DNA of 6,818 nt from Pseudomonadota bacterium (lineage in GTDB: Bacteria > Pseudomonadota > Gammaproteobacteria > Burkholderiales > SG8-39): NCBI GenBank assembly GCA_021847125.1, contig JAJZUK010000059.1, forward strand, positions 1 to 6,818, in the 5' to 3' direction. Position 1 is the stretch's first letter; every line of letters begins with the position of its first letter. Below the pieces are notes generated by a model, which was given only the letters and a program-made list of their open reading frames with translations, had not been told where the DNA came from and did not search any database. Below, piece after piece: positions 1-5,698 of the stretch. The position numbers and the translations under genes are program-made.

Positions 1-750
1 GCGCACTGCGAACACTTGGCCGCTGACATCCTGCGCGGCATCGCTGCACAGGTACACCGCCATCGGCGCAATCTTGGCCGCTTCCATGGTCTTGAGTTTA
101 TCCACGCGCGCCTTGGCCTCGGGCGTGTCGGCGGGGATCGAGCCTATCATGCGGCTCCAGGCGAACGGTGCAATGCAATTGGAGCGCACCTTGTAGCGCG
201 CCATGTCCATCGCGATCATTTTCGAGAGCGCAGTGATGCCGAGTTTGGCCGCGCCGTAATTGGCCTGGCCGATGTTGCCGATCAGCCCGGAGGTGGAGGT
301 CATGTGCACGTAGGAGCCCGATTCCTGCTCCTTGAAATAAGTGGCTGCGGCGCGGCTGACGTAGAACGTGCCGTTCAGATGCACATCGATCACGGCGCCC
401 CATTCTTCCGGGTTCATCTTGAAGAACATGCGGTCGCGCAGTATGCCCGCGTTGTTGACGACGCAGTCGATGCGGCCGAAGTTGTCGATCGCCGCTTTGA
501 TGATGGCGTTGGCGCCCATCCAGCTGGAAACGCTGTCGGTGTTCGCGACGGCCTGGCCGCCTTTGGCGCGGATTTCGTCTACGACCTTCTGCGCCGGTCC
601 GGTATCCTTGCCCTCGCCGCTCACCGAAGCGCCGATGTCGTTCACCACGACCTTGGCGCCCTCGGCGGCCATCAGCAACGCGAATTCGCGGCCGATGCCG
701 CCGCCGGAACCGGTTACCACCACTACTTTGTCTTTCATCATCTGTGCCAT
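1..750 (-). CDS. SDR oxidoreductase, MFE-2-like 3-hydroxyacyl-CoA dehydrogenase type (3' end cut off)
   Basis: This is a classical short-chain dehydrogenase, probably oxidising a 3-hydroxyacyl-CoA or similar hydroxy substrate with NAD in the cytoplasm. The 250 visible residues read MAQMMKDKVVVVTGSGGGIG at the start. The nucleotide-binding TGSGGGIG is at residues 13-20 and NNAG at 99-102. The catalytic tetrad is N126, S152, Y165 and K169, with the usual Ser-Tyr spacing of 13. Asp38 at the end of strand beta-2 favours NAD over NADP. NNAGILRDRMFFKM and GQANYGAAKLG closely match the dehydrogenase domain of peroxisomal MFE-2 (HSD17B4) as I know it. Relatives are about 300 residues, so roughly 50 C-terminal residues lie outside the window. 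The ATG at 750 is preceded by GAGGTG at a good distance; nearby in-frame ATGs at residues 4 and 5 are less well placed. It is divergent from etfBA, which supports a role in beta-oxidation. The exact substrate is inferred, not shown. Confidence 0.9.
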   Translation of the reverse strand, partial: MAQMMKDKVVVVTGSGGGIGREFALLMAAEGAKVVVNDIGASVSGEGKDTGPAQKVVDEIRAKGGQAVANTDSVSSWMGANAIIKAAIDNFGRIDCVVNNAGILRDRMFFKMNPEEWGAVIDVHLNGTFYVSRAAATYFKEQESGSYVHMTSTSGLIGNIGQANYGAAKLGITALSKMIAMDMARYKVRSNCIAPFAWSRMIGSIPADTPEAKARVDKLKTMEAAKIAPMAVYLCSDAAQDVSGQVFAVR

Positions 751-817
751 GCTGGTCACCTCGGGGATTGATATGGGAAATTGCCGGGCTGCCCGCCCGC
801 AGGCCCTAACGCTATGC

Positions 818-823
818 ACTATA
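818..823 (-). promoter_or_regulatory. Candidate -10 box of the leftward SDR gene
   Basis: On the minus strand TATAGT matches the sigma-70 -10 consensus at five of six positions and lies about 68 bases upstream of the SDR start codon. The -35 at 17-bp spacing (TTTTCG) is poor, so an activator or a different start site is possible. The spacer contains a short GC-rich inverted repeat, GCCGC and GCGGC around two central bases (825-836). Confidence 0.25.
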
Positions 824-861
824 TGCCGCCAGCGGCGGGGCGAAAACCAAAACTTCAAGGC

Positions 862-897
862 TTTCACATAGGCGAAAAAAGTTTATCGTATGTGAAA
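862..897. repeat. 9-bp perfect inverted repeat, possible operator
   Basis: TTTCACATA at 862-870 is exactly inverted as TATGTGAAA at 889-897, with an 18-base AT-rich spacer. The repeat centres are 27 bp apart, between two and three helical turns. It lies in the divergent region 112 bases or more upstream of the SDR start and about 213 bases upstream of the etfB start. It could bind a dimeric regulator at two half-sites or form a large-looped hairpin. The regulator is not identifiable from the sequence. Confidence 0.45.
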
Positions 898-918
898 ATG
901 GATACTGTACCCGAAATG

Positions 919-963
919 GCGCCCTCGCTCTACACTGCGCGCCGTGCTCGCGGGCGAGGGCGC
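919..963. repeat. GC-rich 10-bp inverted repeat
   Basis: GCGCCCTCGC at 919-928 is exactly complementary, inverted, to GCGAGGGCGC at 954-963, with 25 bases between the arms. No T-run follows on either side, so it is not a canonical intrinsic terminator. Repeats of this length arise easily in GC-rich DNA, so a function is uncertain. Confidence 0.3.
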
Positions 964-1041
964 GCCAGTAACCGATGCGCTGATCGAGCCGGTGCATGAC
1001 TGATATTTGTCGCACATCAAATCCTGCTGCCGATAAGCCCG

Positions 1042-1071
1042 GATAATAGCCAATTGGTCTTAAGTTATAAT
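1042..1071 (+). promoter_or_regulatory. Putative sigma-70 promoter of etfBA
   Basis: A perfect TATAAT box at 1066-1071 lies 39 bases before the etfB start codon, which would give a leader of roughly 33 bases. No good -35 hexamer sits at 16-18 bp spacing; GATAAT at 1042-1047 is the base composition found there and is weak. TTGGTC at 1054-1059 is too close to serve. The promoter may depend on an activator or on the AT-rich upstream DNA. Confidence 0.45.
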
Positions 1072-1110
1072 TCAGCCCTCAGCTATTCTCATTACTTTCG
1101 GAGCGAGTCG

Positions 1111-1860
1111 ATGAAAGTCCTAGTGCCCGTGAAGCGGGTGGTCGATTACAACGTCAAGGTGCGCGTCAAGGCAGACGGCACGGGCGTGGAGACCGCAAAC
1201 GTCAAGATGTCGATGAATCCTTTCGACGAAATCGCCGTCGAAGAGGCGGTGCGCCTGAAAGAGGCGGGTGTGGTCAAGGAAATTCTGGTCGTGTCCTGCG
1301 GCACGGCCGCGAGCCAGGAAACGCTGCGCACGGCGCTGGCGCTGGGCGCAGACCGCGCGATCCTGATCGAGTCCGACGCCGAACTGCAGCCGCTGGCTGT
1401 GGCGAAGCTGTTGCAAGCGGTAGTGCAGAAAGAAAATCCGAATTTCGCGATTCTGGGCAAGCAGGCGATCGACGACGACTGCAACCAGACCGGGCAGATG
1501 CTGGCCGCGCTCCTGGGCTGGTCGCAGGCCACGTTTGCCTCCAAATTGAAAATCGCGGACGGCAAAGCCGAGGTCACGCGCGAAGTCGACGGCGGCCTGG
1601 AAACGATTTCGATCAAGCTGCCGGCAGTGATCACTGCCGACCTGCGCCTGAACGAGCCGCGTTATGTCACTTTGCCCAACATCATGAAAGCGAAGAAGAA
1701 GCCGCTGGAGACGATCAAGGCCGAGACGCTGGGCGTAGACGTGAGCCCGCGCCTGACCACGCTCAAAGTGGAAGAGCCGCCCAAGCGCAAGGCCGGGGTC
1801 AAGGTGCCGGATGCGAAAACGCTGGTCGAAAAGCTACGCAACGAAGCCAAGGTGATCTAA
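1111..1860 (+). CDS. etfB: Electron transfer flavoprotein subunit beta
   Basis: EtfB is the AMP-binding subunit of the soluble heterodimeric flavoprotein that takes electrons from acyl-CoA dehydrogenases and passes them to ETF:quinone oxidoreductase. The 249-residue product has the family's usual length and the canonical start [36 protein letters not shown] lies at residues 31-46, and AMP-site segments include [11 protein letters not shown] (63-73) and [13 protein letters not shown] (116-128). The recognition loop that docks onto dehydrogenases is at about 187-207. Leu198, Lys203 and Lys206 in [11 protein letters not shown] correspond to human Leu195 and the methylated Lys200 and Lys203. The ATG at 1111 is chosen over an upstream TTG at 1054 because it gives the conserved N-terminus and has GGAG at 1100-1103. 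It is translated together with etfA, whose ATG follows the TAA directly. It resembles the mitochondrial, non-bifurcating group. Confidence 0.97.
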   Translation: MKVLVPVKRVVDYNVKVRVKADGTGVETANVKMSMNPFDEIAVEEAVRLKEAGVVKEILVVSCGTAASQETLRTALALGADRAILIESDAELQPLAVAKLLQAVVQKENPNFAILGKQAIDDDCNQTGQMLAALLGWSQATFASKLKIADGKAEVTREVDGGLETISIKLPAVITADLRLNEPRYVTLPNIMKAKKKPLETIKAETLGVDVSPRLTTLKVEEPPKRKAGVKVPDAKTLVEKLRNEAKVI

Positions 1861-2793
1861 ATGTCCATACTCGTAATAGCCGATCACGACAATCAAGCCA
1901 TTCGCGGTGCCACGCTCAACACCGTCGCCGCCGCGGCGAAAATCGGCGGCGACGTCGTCGTGCTGGTCGCGGGGGGCGCATGTGCCGCTGCCGCGCAGGC
2001 GGTGGCGCAGATCGCCGGGGTGAAGAAGGTGCTGGTCGCGGATGCGCCGCAATACAAAGACGAACTCGCCGAAAGCCTCGCCGCGCTGGTCGCGGCTATC
2101 GCGAGCGGCTACAGCCATATCCTGGTGCCGGCGACGAGCTTCGGCAAGAACGTCGCGCCGCGCATTGCCGCGCTGCTCGACGTGGCGCAGATTTCCGAGA
2201 TCATCGCGGTCAACTCCCCCGATACCTTCGTGCGCCCGATCTATGCGGGCACGGCGCTGGCGACGGTGCAGTCCAAGGACGCGATCAAGGTTATTACCGT
2301 GCGCGCCACCGGATTCGACGCGGTCGCGGCGAGCGGCGGCTCCGCTGCCGTGGAAACGCTGGCGGCGGCGGCCGACGCGGGGCTGTCCAGCCTGGTCGGA
2401 CGCGAACTGGTCAAGTCGGAACGGCCCGAACTCACGGTGGCCAAGGTCATCGTCTCCGGCGGCCGCGGCATGGGTTCGGCGGAAAACTTCAAGCTGCTCG
2501 AGCCGCTTGCGGACAAGCTCGGTGCGGGCATGGGGGCGTCGCGCGCCGCCGTGGACGCGGGCTTCGTTCCCAACGACTGGCAGGTGGGGCAGACCGGCAA
2601 GATCGTCGCGCCGGAGCTGTATATCGCGATCGGCATCTCCGGCGCGATCCAGCATATGGCCGGCATGAAAGACAGCCGCGTCATCGTCGCCATCAACAAG
2701 GACGAGGAAGCGCCGATTTTCCAGGTTGCGGATTACGGCATCGTCGGCGATTTGTTCAAGGTCGTGCCGGAATTGGTGAAGGAACTGGGTTAA
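1861..2793 (+). CDS. etfA: Electron transfer flavoprotein subunit alpha
   Basis: EtfA is the FAD-binding partner of EtfB. The 310-residue protein has a Rossmann-like N-terminal domain (about 1-185) and a C-terminal FAD domain (about 190-310). FAD-site motifs are all present: SGGRGMGS (199-206), SRAAVDAG (227-234), QVGQTGK (241-247), GISGAIQH (258-265) and [15 protein letters not shown] (279-293). Arg228, Thr245 and His265 match human Arg249, Thr266 and His286 at a constant offset, so the flavin site looks intact. The C-terminal half is strikingly close to the mitochondrial protein, which fits a proteobacterial source and a role in fatty or branched acyl-CoA oxidation. The ATG directly follows the etfB stop. 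Its binding site, AAGGTGAT, lies inside the etfB coding end, so translational coupling is likely. A long hairpin lies 44 bases after the stop. Confidence 0.97.
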   Translation: MSILVIADHDNQAIRGATLNTVAAAAKIGGDVVVLVAGGACAAAAQAVAQIAGVKKVLVADAPQYKDELAESLAALVAAIASGYSHILVPATSFGKNVAPRIAALLDVAQISEIIAVNSPDTFVRPIYAGTALATVQSKDAIKVITVRATGFDAVAASGGSAAVETLAAAADAGLSSLVGRELVKSERPELTVAKVIVSGGRGMGSAENFKLLEPLADKLGAGMGASRAAVDAGFVPNDWQVGQTGKIVAPELYIAIGISGAIQHMAGMKDSRVIVAINKDEEAPIFQVADYGIVGDLFKVVPELVKELG

Positions 2794-2836
2794 GGATCTT
2801 GGATAAAACCCCATGCCGTGTTTGGTTTTTTGCGAT

Positions 2837-2887
2837 AACCGTGTTTTCTGTGCGGATGTGCTTTTCATCCGTACAGAAAACACGGTT
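2837..2887. repeat. Long near-perfect hairpin, 22-bp stem and 7-base loop
   Basis: The arms 2837-2858 and 2866-2887 are complementary over 22 pairs. The only irregularity is a G-U wobble at 2852/2872 in plus-strand RNA. The loop is TGCTTTT. It begins 44 bases after etfA and ends 93 bases before the next start codon. No T-run follows the stem on the plus strand (it continues GGCGCGCG), so it is not a textbook intrinsic terminator. It could still end or stabilise the etfBA transcript, or be a copy of a dispersed palindromic element. The G-U pair would be an A-C mismatch on the opposite strand, which favours the plus-strand RNA as the folded form. Confidence 0.75.
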
Positions 2888-2888
2888 G

Positions 2889-2904
2889 GCGCGCGCGAGC
2901 GCGC
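2889..2904. repeat. Small GC hairpin with GCGA tetraloop
   Basis: GCGCGC at 2889-2894 and again at 2899-2904 pair around GCGA, a member of the stable GNRA tetraloop class. It begins one base after the outer end of the long hairpin. Two stacked stems next to each other could form a compact 3' end structure for the etfBA mRNA. Chance occurrence is possible because the run is simple GC alternation. Confidence 0.3.
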
Positions 2905-2945
2905 AATGACTGCTCAGGGCGTGCGTTGGAAACTAAGTCGACGTA

Positions 2946-2951
2946 TATAAT
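2946..2951 (+). promoter_or_regulatory. Putative -10 box for the acyl-CoA dehydrogenase operon
   Basis: A perfect TATAAT lies 29 bases before the acyl-CoA dehydrogenase start and predicts a leader of about 23 bases. The best -35-like hexamer, TTGGAA at 2926-2931, is only 14 bp away, and no better match occurs at 17 bp. Together with the hairpins upstream it suggests the dehydrogenase can be transcribed separately from etfBA. Confidence 0.45.
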
Positions 2952-2980
2952 TTCGATCATCGTACTCAAGGCAGATCATC

Positions 2981-4771
2981 ATGAGCGATTACGTTGCGCC
3001 GCTGAAAGACATGCAGTTCGTGCTGAAGGAACTCGCCGGACTGGACGGGGTGGCGAAGCTTCCGGGCTGCGAGGAAGTCAGCGCGGATCTGGTCGGGCAG
3101 ATACTGGAGGAGAGCGGAAAATTCTGCGCCGAAGTGCTGTCGCCGCTGAATCAGCCGGGCGACACCGAAGGCTCCAAATGGGACCAGGGCAAGGTCACCA
3201 CGCCCAAGGGCTTCATCGCGGCGTACAAGCAGTTCGTCGAAGGCGGCTGGAATGCGCTGCAATTCCCGCCGGAGTTCGGCGGCCAGGGCCTGCCCAAGCT
3301 GGTGGCGACGCCGGTGATGGAGATGTGGAAAGCGGCCAATATGTCGTTCTCGCTGTGTCCGCTCCTGACCGGCGGAGCGATCGAGGCGCTGCTCCTGCGC
3401 GGCGCAGACGCGCTGAAGCAGACGTTTCTGCCGAAAATGGTCGAAGGCACCTGGACCGGCACCATGAATCTGACCGAGCCGCAGGCCGGCTCGGATCTCG
3501 CCTTGGTGAAATCGAAGGCAGTCCGCGAGGGCGATCACTACCGCATCTACGGGCAGAAGATATTCATCACCTACGGCGAGCACGACCTGGCCGAGAACAT
3601 CGTGCACCTGGTGCTCGCGCGCACACCCGACGCACCCGAAGGGGTGAAAGGGATTTCGCTGTTCGTGGTGCCCAAATTTTTGGTCAATGCCGACGGCAGC
3701 CTGGGCCAGAGGAACGACGTGCACTGCGCCTCGATCGAGCATAAGCTCGGCATCCATGCGAGCCCCACCGCGGTGCTGATCTTCGGCGAAAAGGAAGGGG
3801 CGGTCGGCTATCTGGTGGGCGAAGAGAACAAGGGCCTCGCCTACATGTTCATCATGATGAACGCGGCGCGCTTCGCCGTCGGTCTGGAGGGGGTCGCAAT
3901 TTCCGACCGCGCCTACCAGCTCGCGCGCGATTACGCCAAGGAGCGCGTGCAAAGCCGCGATCTCGCCGGCGGTGCCAAAGCGGTGCCGATCATCCGCCAT
4001 CCCGACGTGCGCCGCATGCTCATGAGCATGAGGGCGCAAACCGAAGCGATGCGGGCGCTGGCTTATGTGACTGCGGCGGCGATGGACATCGCGCACCGCG
4101 ACCCGGATGCAGGCCTGAGGGCCAAGCATCAGGCGTTCGCCGACATGATGATTCCGGTGGTGAAGGGATGGAGCACGGAAACCTGCATCGAAGTGGCGTC
4201 CACCGGCATCCAGGTGCATGGCGGCATGGGCTACGTCGAGGAAACCGGCGCGGCGCAACTGCTGCGCGATGCGCGCATCACCACGATTTACGAAGGCACC
4301 ACCGCGATCCAGTCGAACGATCTGGTTGGGCGCAAATTGGCGCGCGAAGGCGGGGCGACGGCGAAGGAAGTGATCAAGGCGATGCGCGTGGTCGAGGGCC
4401 AGCTGGCGCAGGCGCAGGGCGAGGACATGGCGGCGATACGCGCAAGCCTGGCCGCAGGCATCAAGGCGGTGGAAGAGTGCGCGACCTGGATCGTCGCCAC
4501 CTATGGAGCGGACATCAAGGCGGTGCATGCCGGCTCGGTGCCCTTCCTCAAGCTGATGGGCATCGTCTGCGGCGGCTGGCAGATGGCGCGCGCGGCGCTG
4601 GTGGCAGAGCAGCGGCTCGCAGCCAGGGAGGGCGATGCTGCGTTCTACCAGGCGAAGATCGCGACGGCGCGCTTTTATGCCGACCATATCCTGGCGCAGG
4701 CGCCGGGCCTGCGCAATACCGTCATGCGCGGCGCCGCGGGCGTCATGGCGCTCGCCGAAGAGCAGTTCTAA
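2981..4771 (+). CDS. Acyl-CoA dehydrogenase, large DmdC/FadE5-like class
   Basis: This FAD enzyme would introduce the alpha-beta double bond into an acyl-CoA and hand electrons to EtfAB. At 596 residues it belongs to the extended class, not the 380-residue short-chain form. A short N-terminal segment (about 3-34) is followed by a helical domain (about 40-160) and a beta domain opening with TEPQAGSD at 165-172. The second helical domain (about 285-450) carries QVHGGMGYVEE at 411-421 and YEGTT at 437-441. Glu438 is the expected catalytic base. An extra C-terminal helical domain (about 465-596) is typical of this class. AAGG at 2968-2971 supports the ATG at 2981. The protein shows no break or missing motif. 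The class includes 3-methylmercaptopropionyl-CoA dehydrogenase (DmdC) and mycobacterial FadE5, so the substrate cannot be assigned; a saturated fatty acyl-CoA is the default guess. The DUF3460 gene follows after 15 bases. Confidence 0.94.
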   Translation: MSDYVAPLKDMQFVLKELAGLDGVAKLPGCEEVSADLVGQILEESGKFCAEVLSPLNQPGDTEGSKWDQGKVTTPKGFIAAYKQFVEGGWNALQFPPEFGGQGLPKLVATPVMEMWKAANMSFSLCPLLTGGAIEALLLRGADALKQTFLPKMVEGTWTGTMNLTEPQAGSDLALVKSKAVREGDHYRIYGQKIFITYGEHDLAENIVHLVLARTPDAPEGVKGISLFVVPKFLVNADGSLGQRNDVHCASIEHKLGIHASPTAVLIFGEKEGAVGYLVGEENKGLAYMFIMMNAARFAVGLEGVAISDRAYQLARDYAKERVQSRDLAGGAKAVPIIRHPDVRRMLMSMRAQTEAMRALAYVTAAAMDIAHRDPDAGLRAKHQAFADMMIPVVKGWSTETCIEVASTGIQVHGGMGYVEETGAAQLLRDARITTIYEGTTAIQSNDLVGRKLAREGGATAKEVIKAMRVVEGQLAQAQGEDMAAIRASLAAGIKAVEECATWIVATYGADIKAVHAGSVPFLKLMGIVCGGWQMARAALVAEQRLAAREGDAAFYQAKIATARFYADHILAQAPGLRNTVMRGAAGVMALAEEQF

Positions 4772-4774
4772 ACT

Positions 4775-4780
4775 AGGAGA
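4775..4780 (+). promoter_or_regulatory. Strong ribosome binding site setting the DUF3460 start
   Basis: AGGAGA lies six bases before the ATG at 4787. It is the best Shine-Dalgarno match in the window and argues that the extended N-terminus of the DUF3460 protein is really translated, since no other in-frame start lies before the conserved core. Confidence 0.7.
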
Positions 4781-4786
4781 CAACAC

Positions 4787-5023
4787 ATGGCAACGGACGA
4801 ATCCAGGCTCAGCAGATTGCTCGACGAGTTCAAGCAGAAATCGTACGAATCGGAGTTCACCCAGTTCATGCGCGAGTTCAAGCAGAAAAGGCCGCAGCTC
4901 GAGACGGAGCAGACAAAAAGCCGCGCGATCTGGTGGGACCACAAGCAGGACCCGGATACGCAGAAGCGCGCGCAGGAGTCACGCGTCAAGCAGCAGCCTT
5001 ATGTGTATCAGAACAAAGTCTGA
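4787..5023 (+). CDS. DUF3460 family small protein, N-terminally extended
   Basis: The 78-residue soluble, highly charged protein has no signal peptide or membrane segment. Its core, from YESEFTQFMREFKQKRPQLE to RVKQQPYVYQ (about residues 20-75), matches my memory of the betaproteobacterial DUF3460 family, which has no assigned function. Relatives usually begin close to the YESEF segment with Met. Here the equivalent position is Ser19 (TCG), and translation starts 18 codons earlier at an ATG with an excellent AGGAGA six bases upstream. The added part contains LLDEFKQK, repeated as FMREFKQK 16 residues later, and the DNA repeat is exact over 16 bases, so a small in-frame duplication probably created the extension. 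It starts 15 bases after the acyl-CoA dehydrogenase, with no promoter or terminator between. Co-transcription is therefore likely, but a functional link is only inferred. Confidence 0.82.
   Translation: MATDESRLSRLLDEFKQKSYESEFTQFMREFKQKRPQLETEQTKSRAIWWDHKQDPDTQKRAQESRVKQQPYVYQNKV
4825..4888 (+). repeat. 16-bp direct repeat inside the DUF3460 gene
   Basis: CGAGTTCAAGCAGAAA occurs at 4825-4840 and again at 4873-4888, exactly 48 bases (16 codons) apart and in the same reading frame. Both copies encode the EFKQK motif. This fits a tandem duplication of a 48-base unit whose remaining sequence has since diverged. Confidence 0.7.
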
Positions 5024-5029
5024 GCGTTC

Positions 5030-5695
5030 TTGATTTCCAGCTGCATCAGAAAGGCAGGCGTCGTCGCCTGCCTTGTCGTTTGTGGCGGCTGCGCGCAGGT
5101 CGCGCTGGTGTCGGTGACACCGATGATCGCCGCGCTCGCGCGGCATTTCGATCGGGCTACCGCCGATCGCATCGTCGAGTTGGAGCAGAAAAAGAATTGG
5201 GACGGCATGCTCGAACTGGCGCAGGCGCAGCTGCAGCGCGAACCGGAACGCGCGGAATGGTGGGTTCTGCAGGGGTACGCGCAGGAGCGGCTGGGCCAGC
5301 CTGCCGCCGCCGTCCTGTCGTATCAACAGGCGACGCGCCTGAGTCCGGAGGACGAGGGCGCCTGGCTCGCCCTGGGCCGCAGCGAAAGCGCGCTAGCCCG
5401 GCCCGAGCAGGCCATTCAGGCTTATCGCCAGGCGTTGCGCTATCGGCCCGAATCGGCGCAGGCGTATCTGGCGCTGGCCGAGTTGTACCTGCAGCAGGGA
5501 CAGCCGGACCTCGCGCTGCCGAATTATCGCGAGAGCGTGCGCTACGATCCGGAACTGGAGCAGGCCTGGTATGGCCTCGCGAGCGCCTATCAGCGCACCG
5601 GGCAGAACGAGCGCAGGGATGAAGCGCTGAAGGGCTTGCGCCGGCTCGATCCCGCCGCGGCCGACCAGTTCGAAAAGCAGTATCCGTTGAAATAG
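5030..5695 (+). CDS. TPR-repeat lipoprotein, TTG start
   Basis: This 221-residue protein probably acts as a protein-interaction scaffold anchored in the cell envelope. Residues 1-20 look like a lipoprotein signal: Arg7 and Lys8, then a short hydrophobic core (9-18) and GGC at 19-21. Cys21 is the likely lipidated residue, although Cys at -3 is an unusual lipobox. Ala22 after it would favour the outer membrane under the Lol rule. Four tetratricopeptide repeats follow in exact 34-residue register: 75-108, 109-142, 143-176 and 177-210. Each has the WxxLGxxxxxxGxxxxAxxxYxxAxxxxP pattern, with decay in the last. The TTG is the first possible start after the in-frame stop of the upstream gene, six bases away, and has only a weak binding site. 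An ATG at 5123 (residue 32) would remove the signal. A strong hairpin lies in codons 8-15. The specific function is unknown. Confidence 0.72.
   Translation: MISSCIRKAGVVACLVVCGGCAQVALVSVTPMIAALARHFDRATADRIVELEQKKNWDGMLELAQAQLQREPERAEWWVLQGYAQERLGQPAAAVLSYQQATRLSPEDEGAWLALGRSESALARPEQAIQAYRQALRYRPESAQAYLALAELYLQQGQPDLALPNYRESVRYDPELEQAWYGLASAYQRTGQNERRDEALKGLRRLDPAAADQFEKQYPLK
5051..5074 (+). terminator. Perfect 10-bp hairpin in the signal-peptide codons
   Basis: AAGGCAGGCG at 5051-5060 pairs perfectly with CGCCTGCCTT at 5065-5074 around a TCGT loop. It is followed by GTCGTTTGT, which is only mildly T-rich. It lies 28 bases past the DUF3460 stop and just inside the TPR gene, covering its codons 8-15. 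It looks like a weak intrinsic terminator or attenuator for the upstream operon, or a structure limiting translation of the TPR protein. Confidence 0.4.
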
Positions 5696-5698
5696 GCC

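Larger units (their letters stand above)
751..1110. other. Divergent intergenic region between SDR and etfB
   Basis: These 360 bases separate two divergently transcribed genes. I see no convincing gene: the short open frames here lack a ribosome binding site and recognisable protein sequence. The stretch contains a weak minus-strand promoter candidate near 818-823, a 9-bp inverted repeat at 862-897, a GC-rich 10-bp inverted repeat at 919-963 and an AT-rich etfB promoter region at 1042-1071. The region 841-905 is noticeably more AT-rich than the flanking genes, as expected for regulatory DNA. Confidence 0.7.

Noticed and set aside
16..771. 251-codon plus-strand frame over the first SDR
   Set aside because: Shadow of the minus-strand SDR, whose motifs TGSGGGIG, NNAG and Y165/K169 are all intact.
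862..897. CRP-like binding site
   Set aside because: The half-sites TCACA and TGTGA are in the reverse order and 24 bases apart, unlike the TGTGA-N6-TCACA arrangement.
781..1015. Small genes in the SDR/etfB intergenic region (67- and 72-codon frames)
   Set aside because: No ribosome binding site, no recognisable protein features, and overlap with regulatory-looking DNA and inverted repeats.
1054..1110. Upstream TTG start giving a 19-residue N-terminal extension of EtfB
   Set aside because: The extension is not part of the family, the TATAAT box lies inside it, and the ATG at 1111 has its own ribosome binding site and the conserved [10 protein letters not shown] start.
1834..2883. 349-codon open frame on the minus strand opposite etfA
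   Set aside because: Low-complexity Arg/His/Asp-rich product, antisense to a well-supported etfA, with its start inside the hairpin.
2926..3744. 272-codon plus-strand frame overlapping the start of the acyl-CoA dehydrogenase
   Set aside because: Alternative frame with Arg/Gly-rich product and no domain. The dehydrogenase frame is clearly the coding one.
2966..4942. 658-codon open frame on the minus strand opposite the acyl-CoA dehydrogenase
   Set aside because: It mirrors the dehydrogenase, is rich in His/Arg typical of antisense frames in GC-rich DNA, and shows no recognisable domain. The plus-strand protein has full family motifs.
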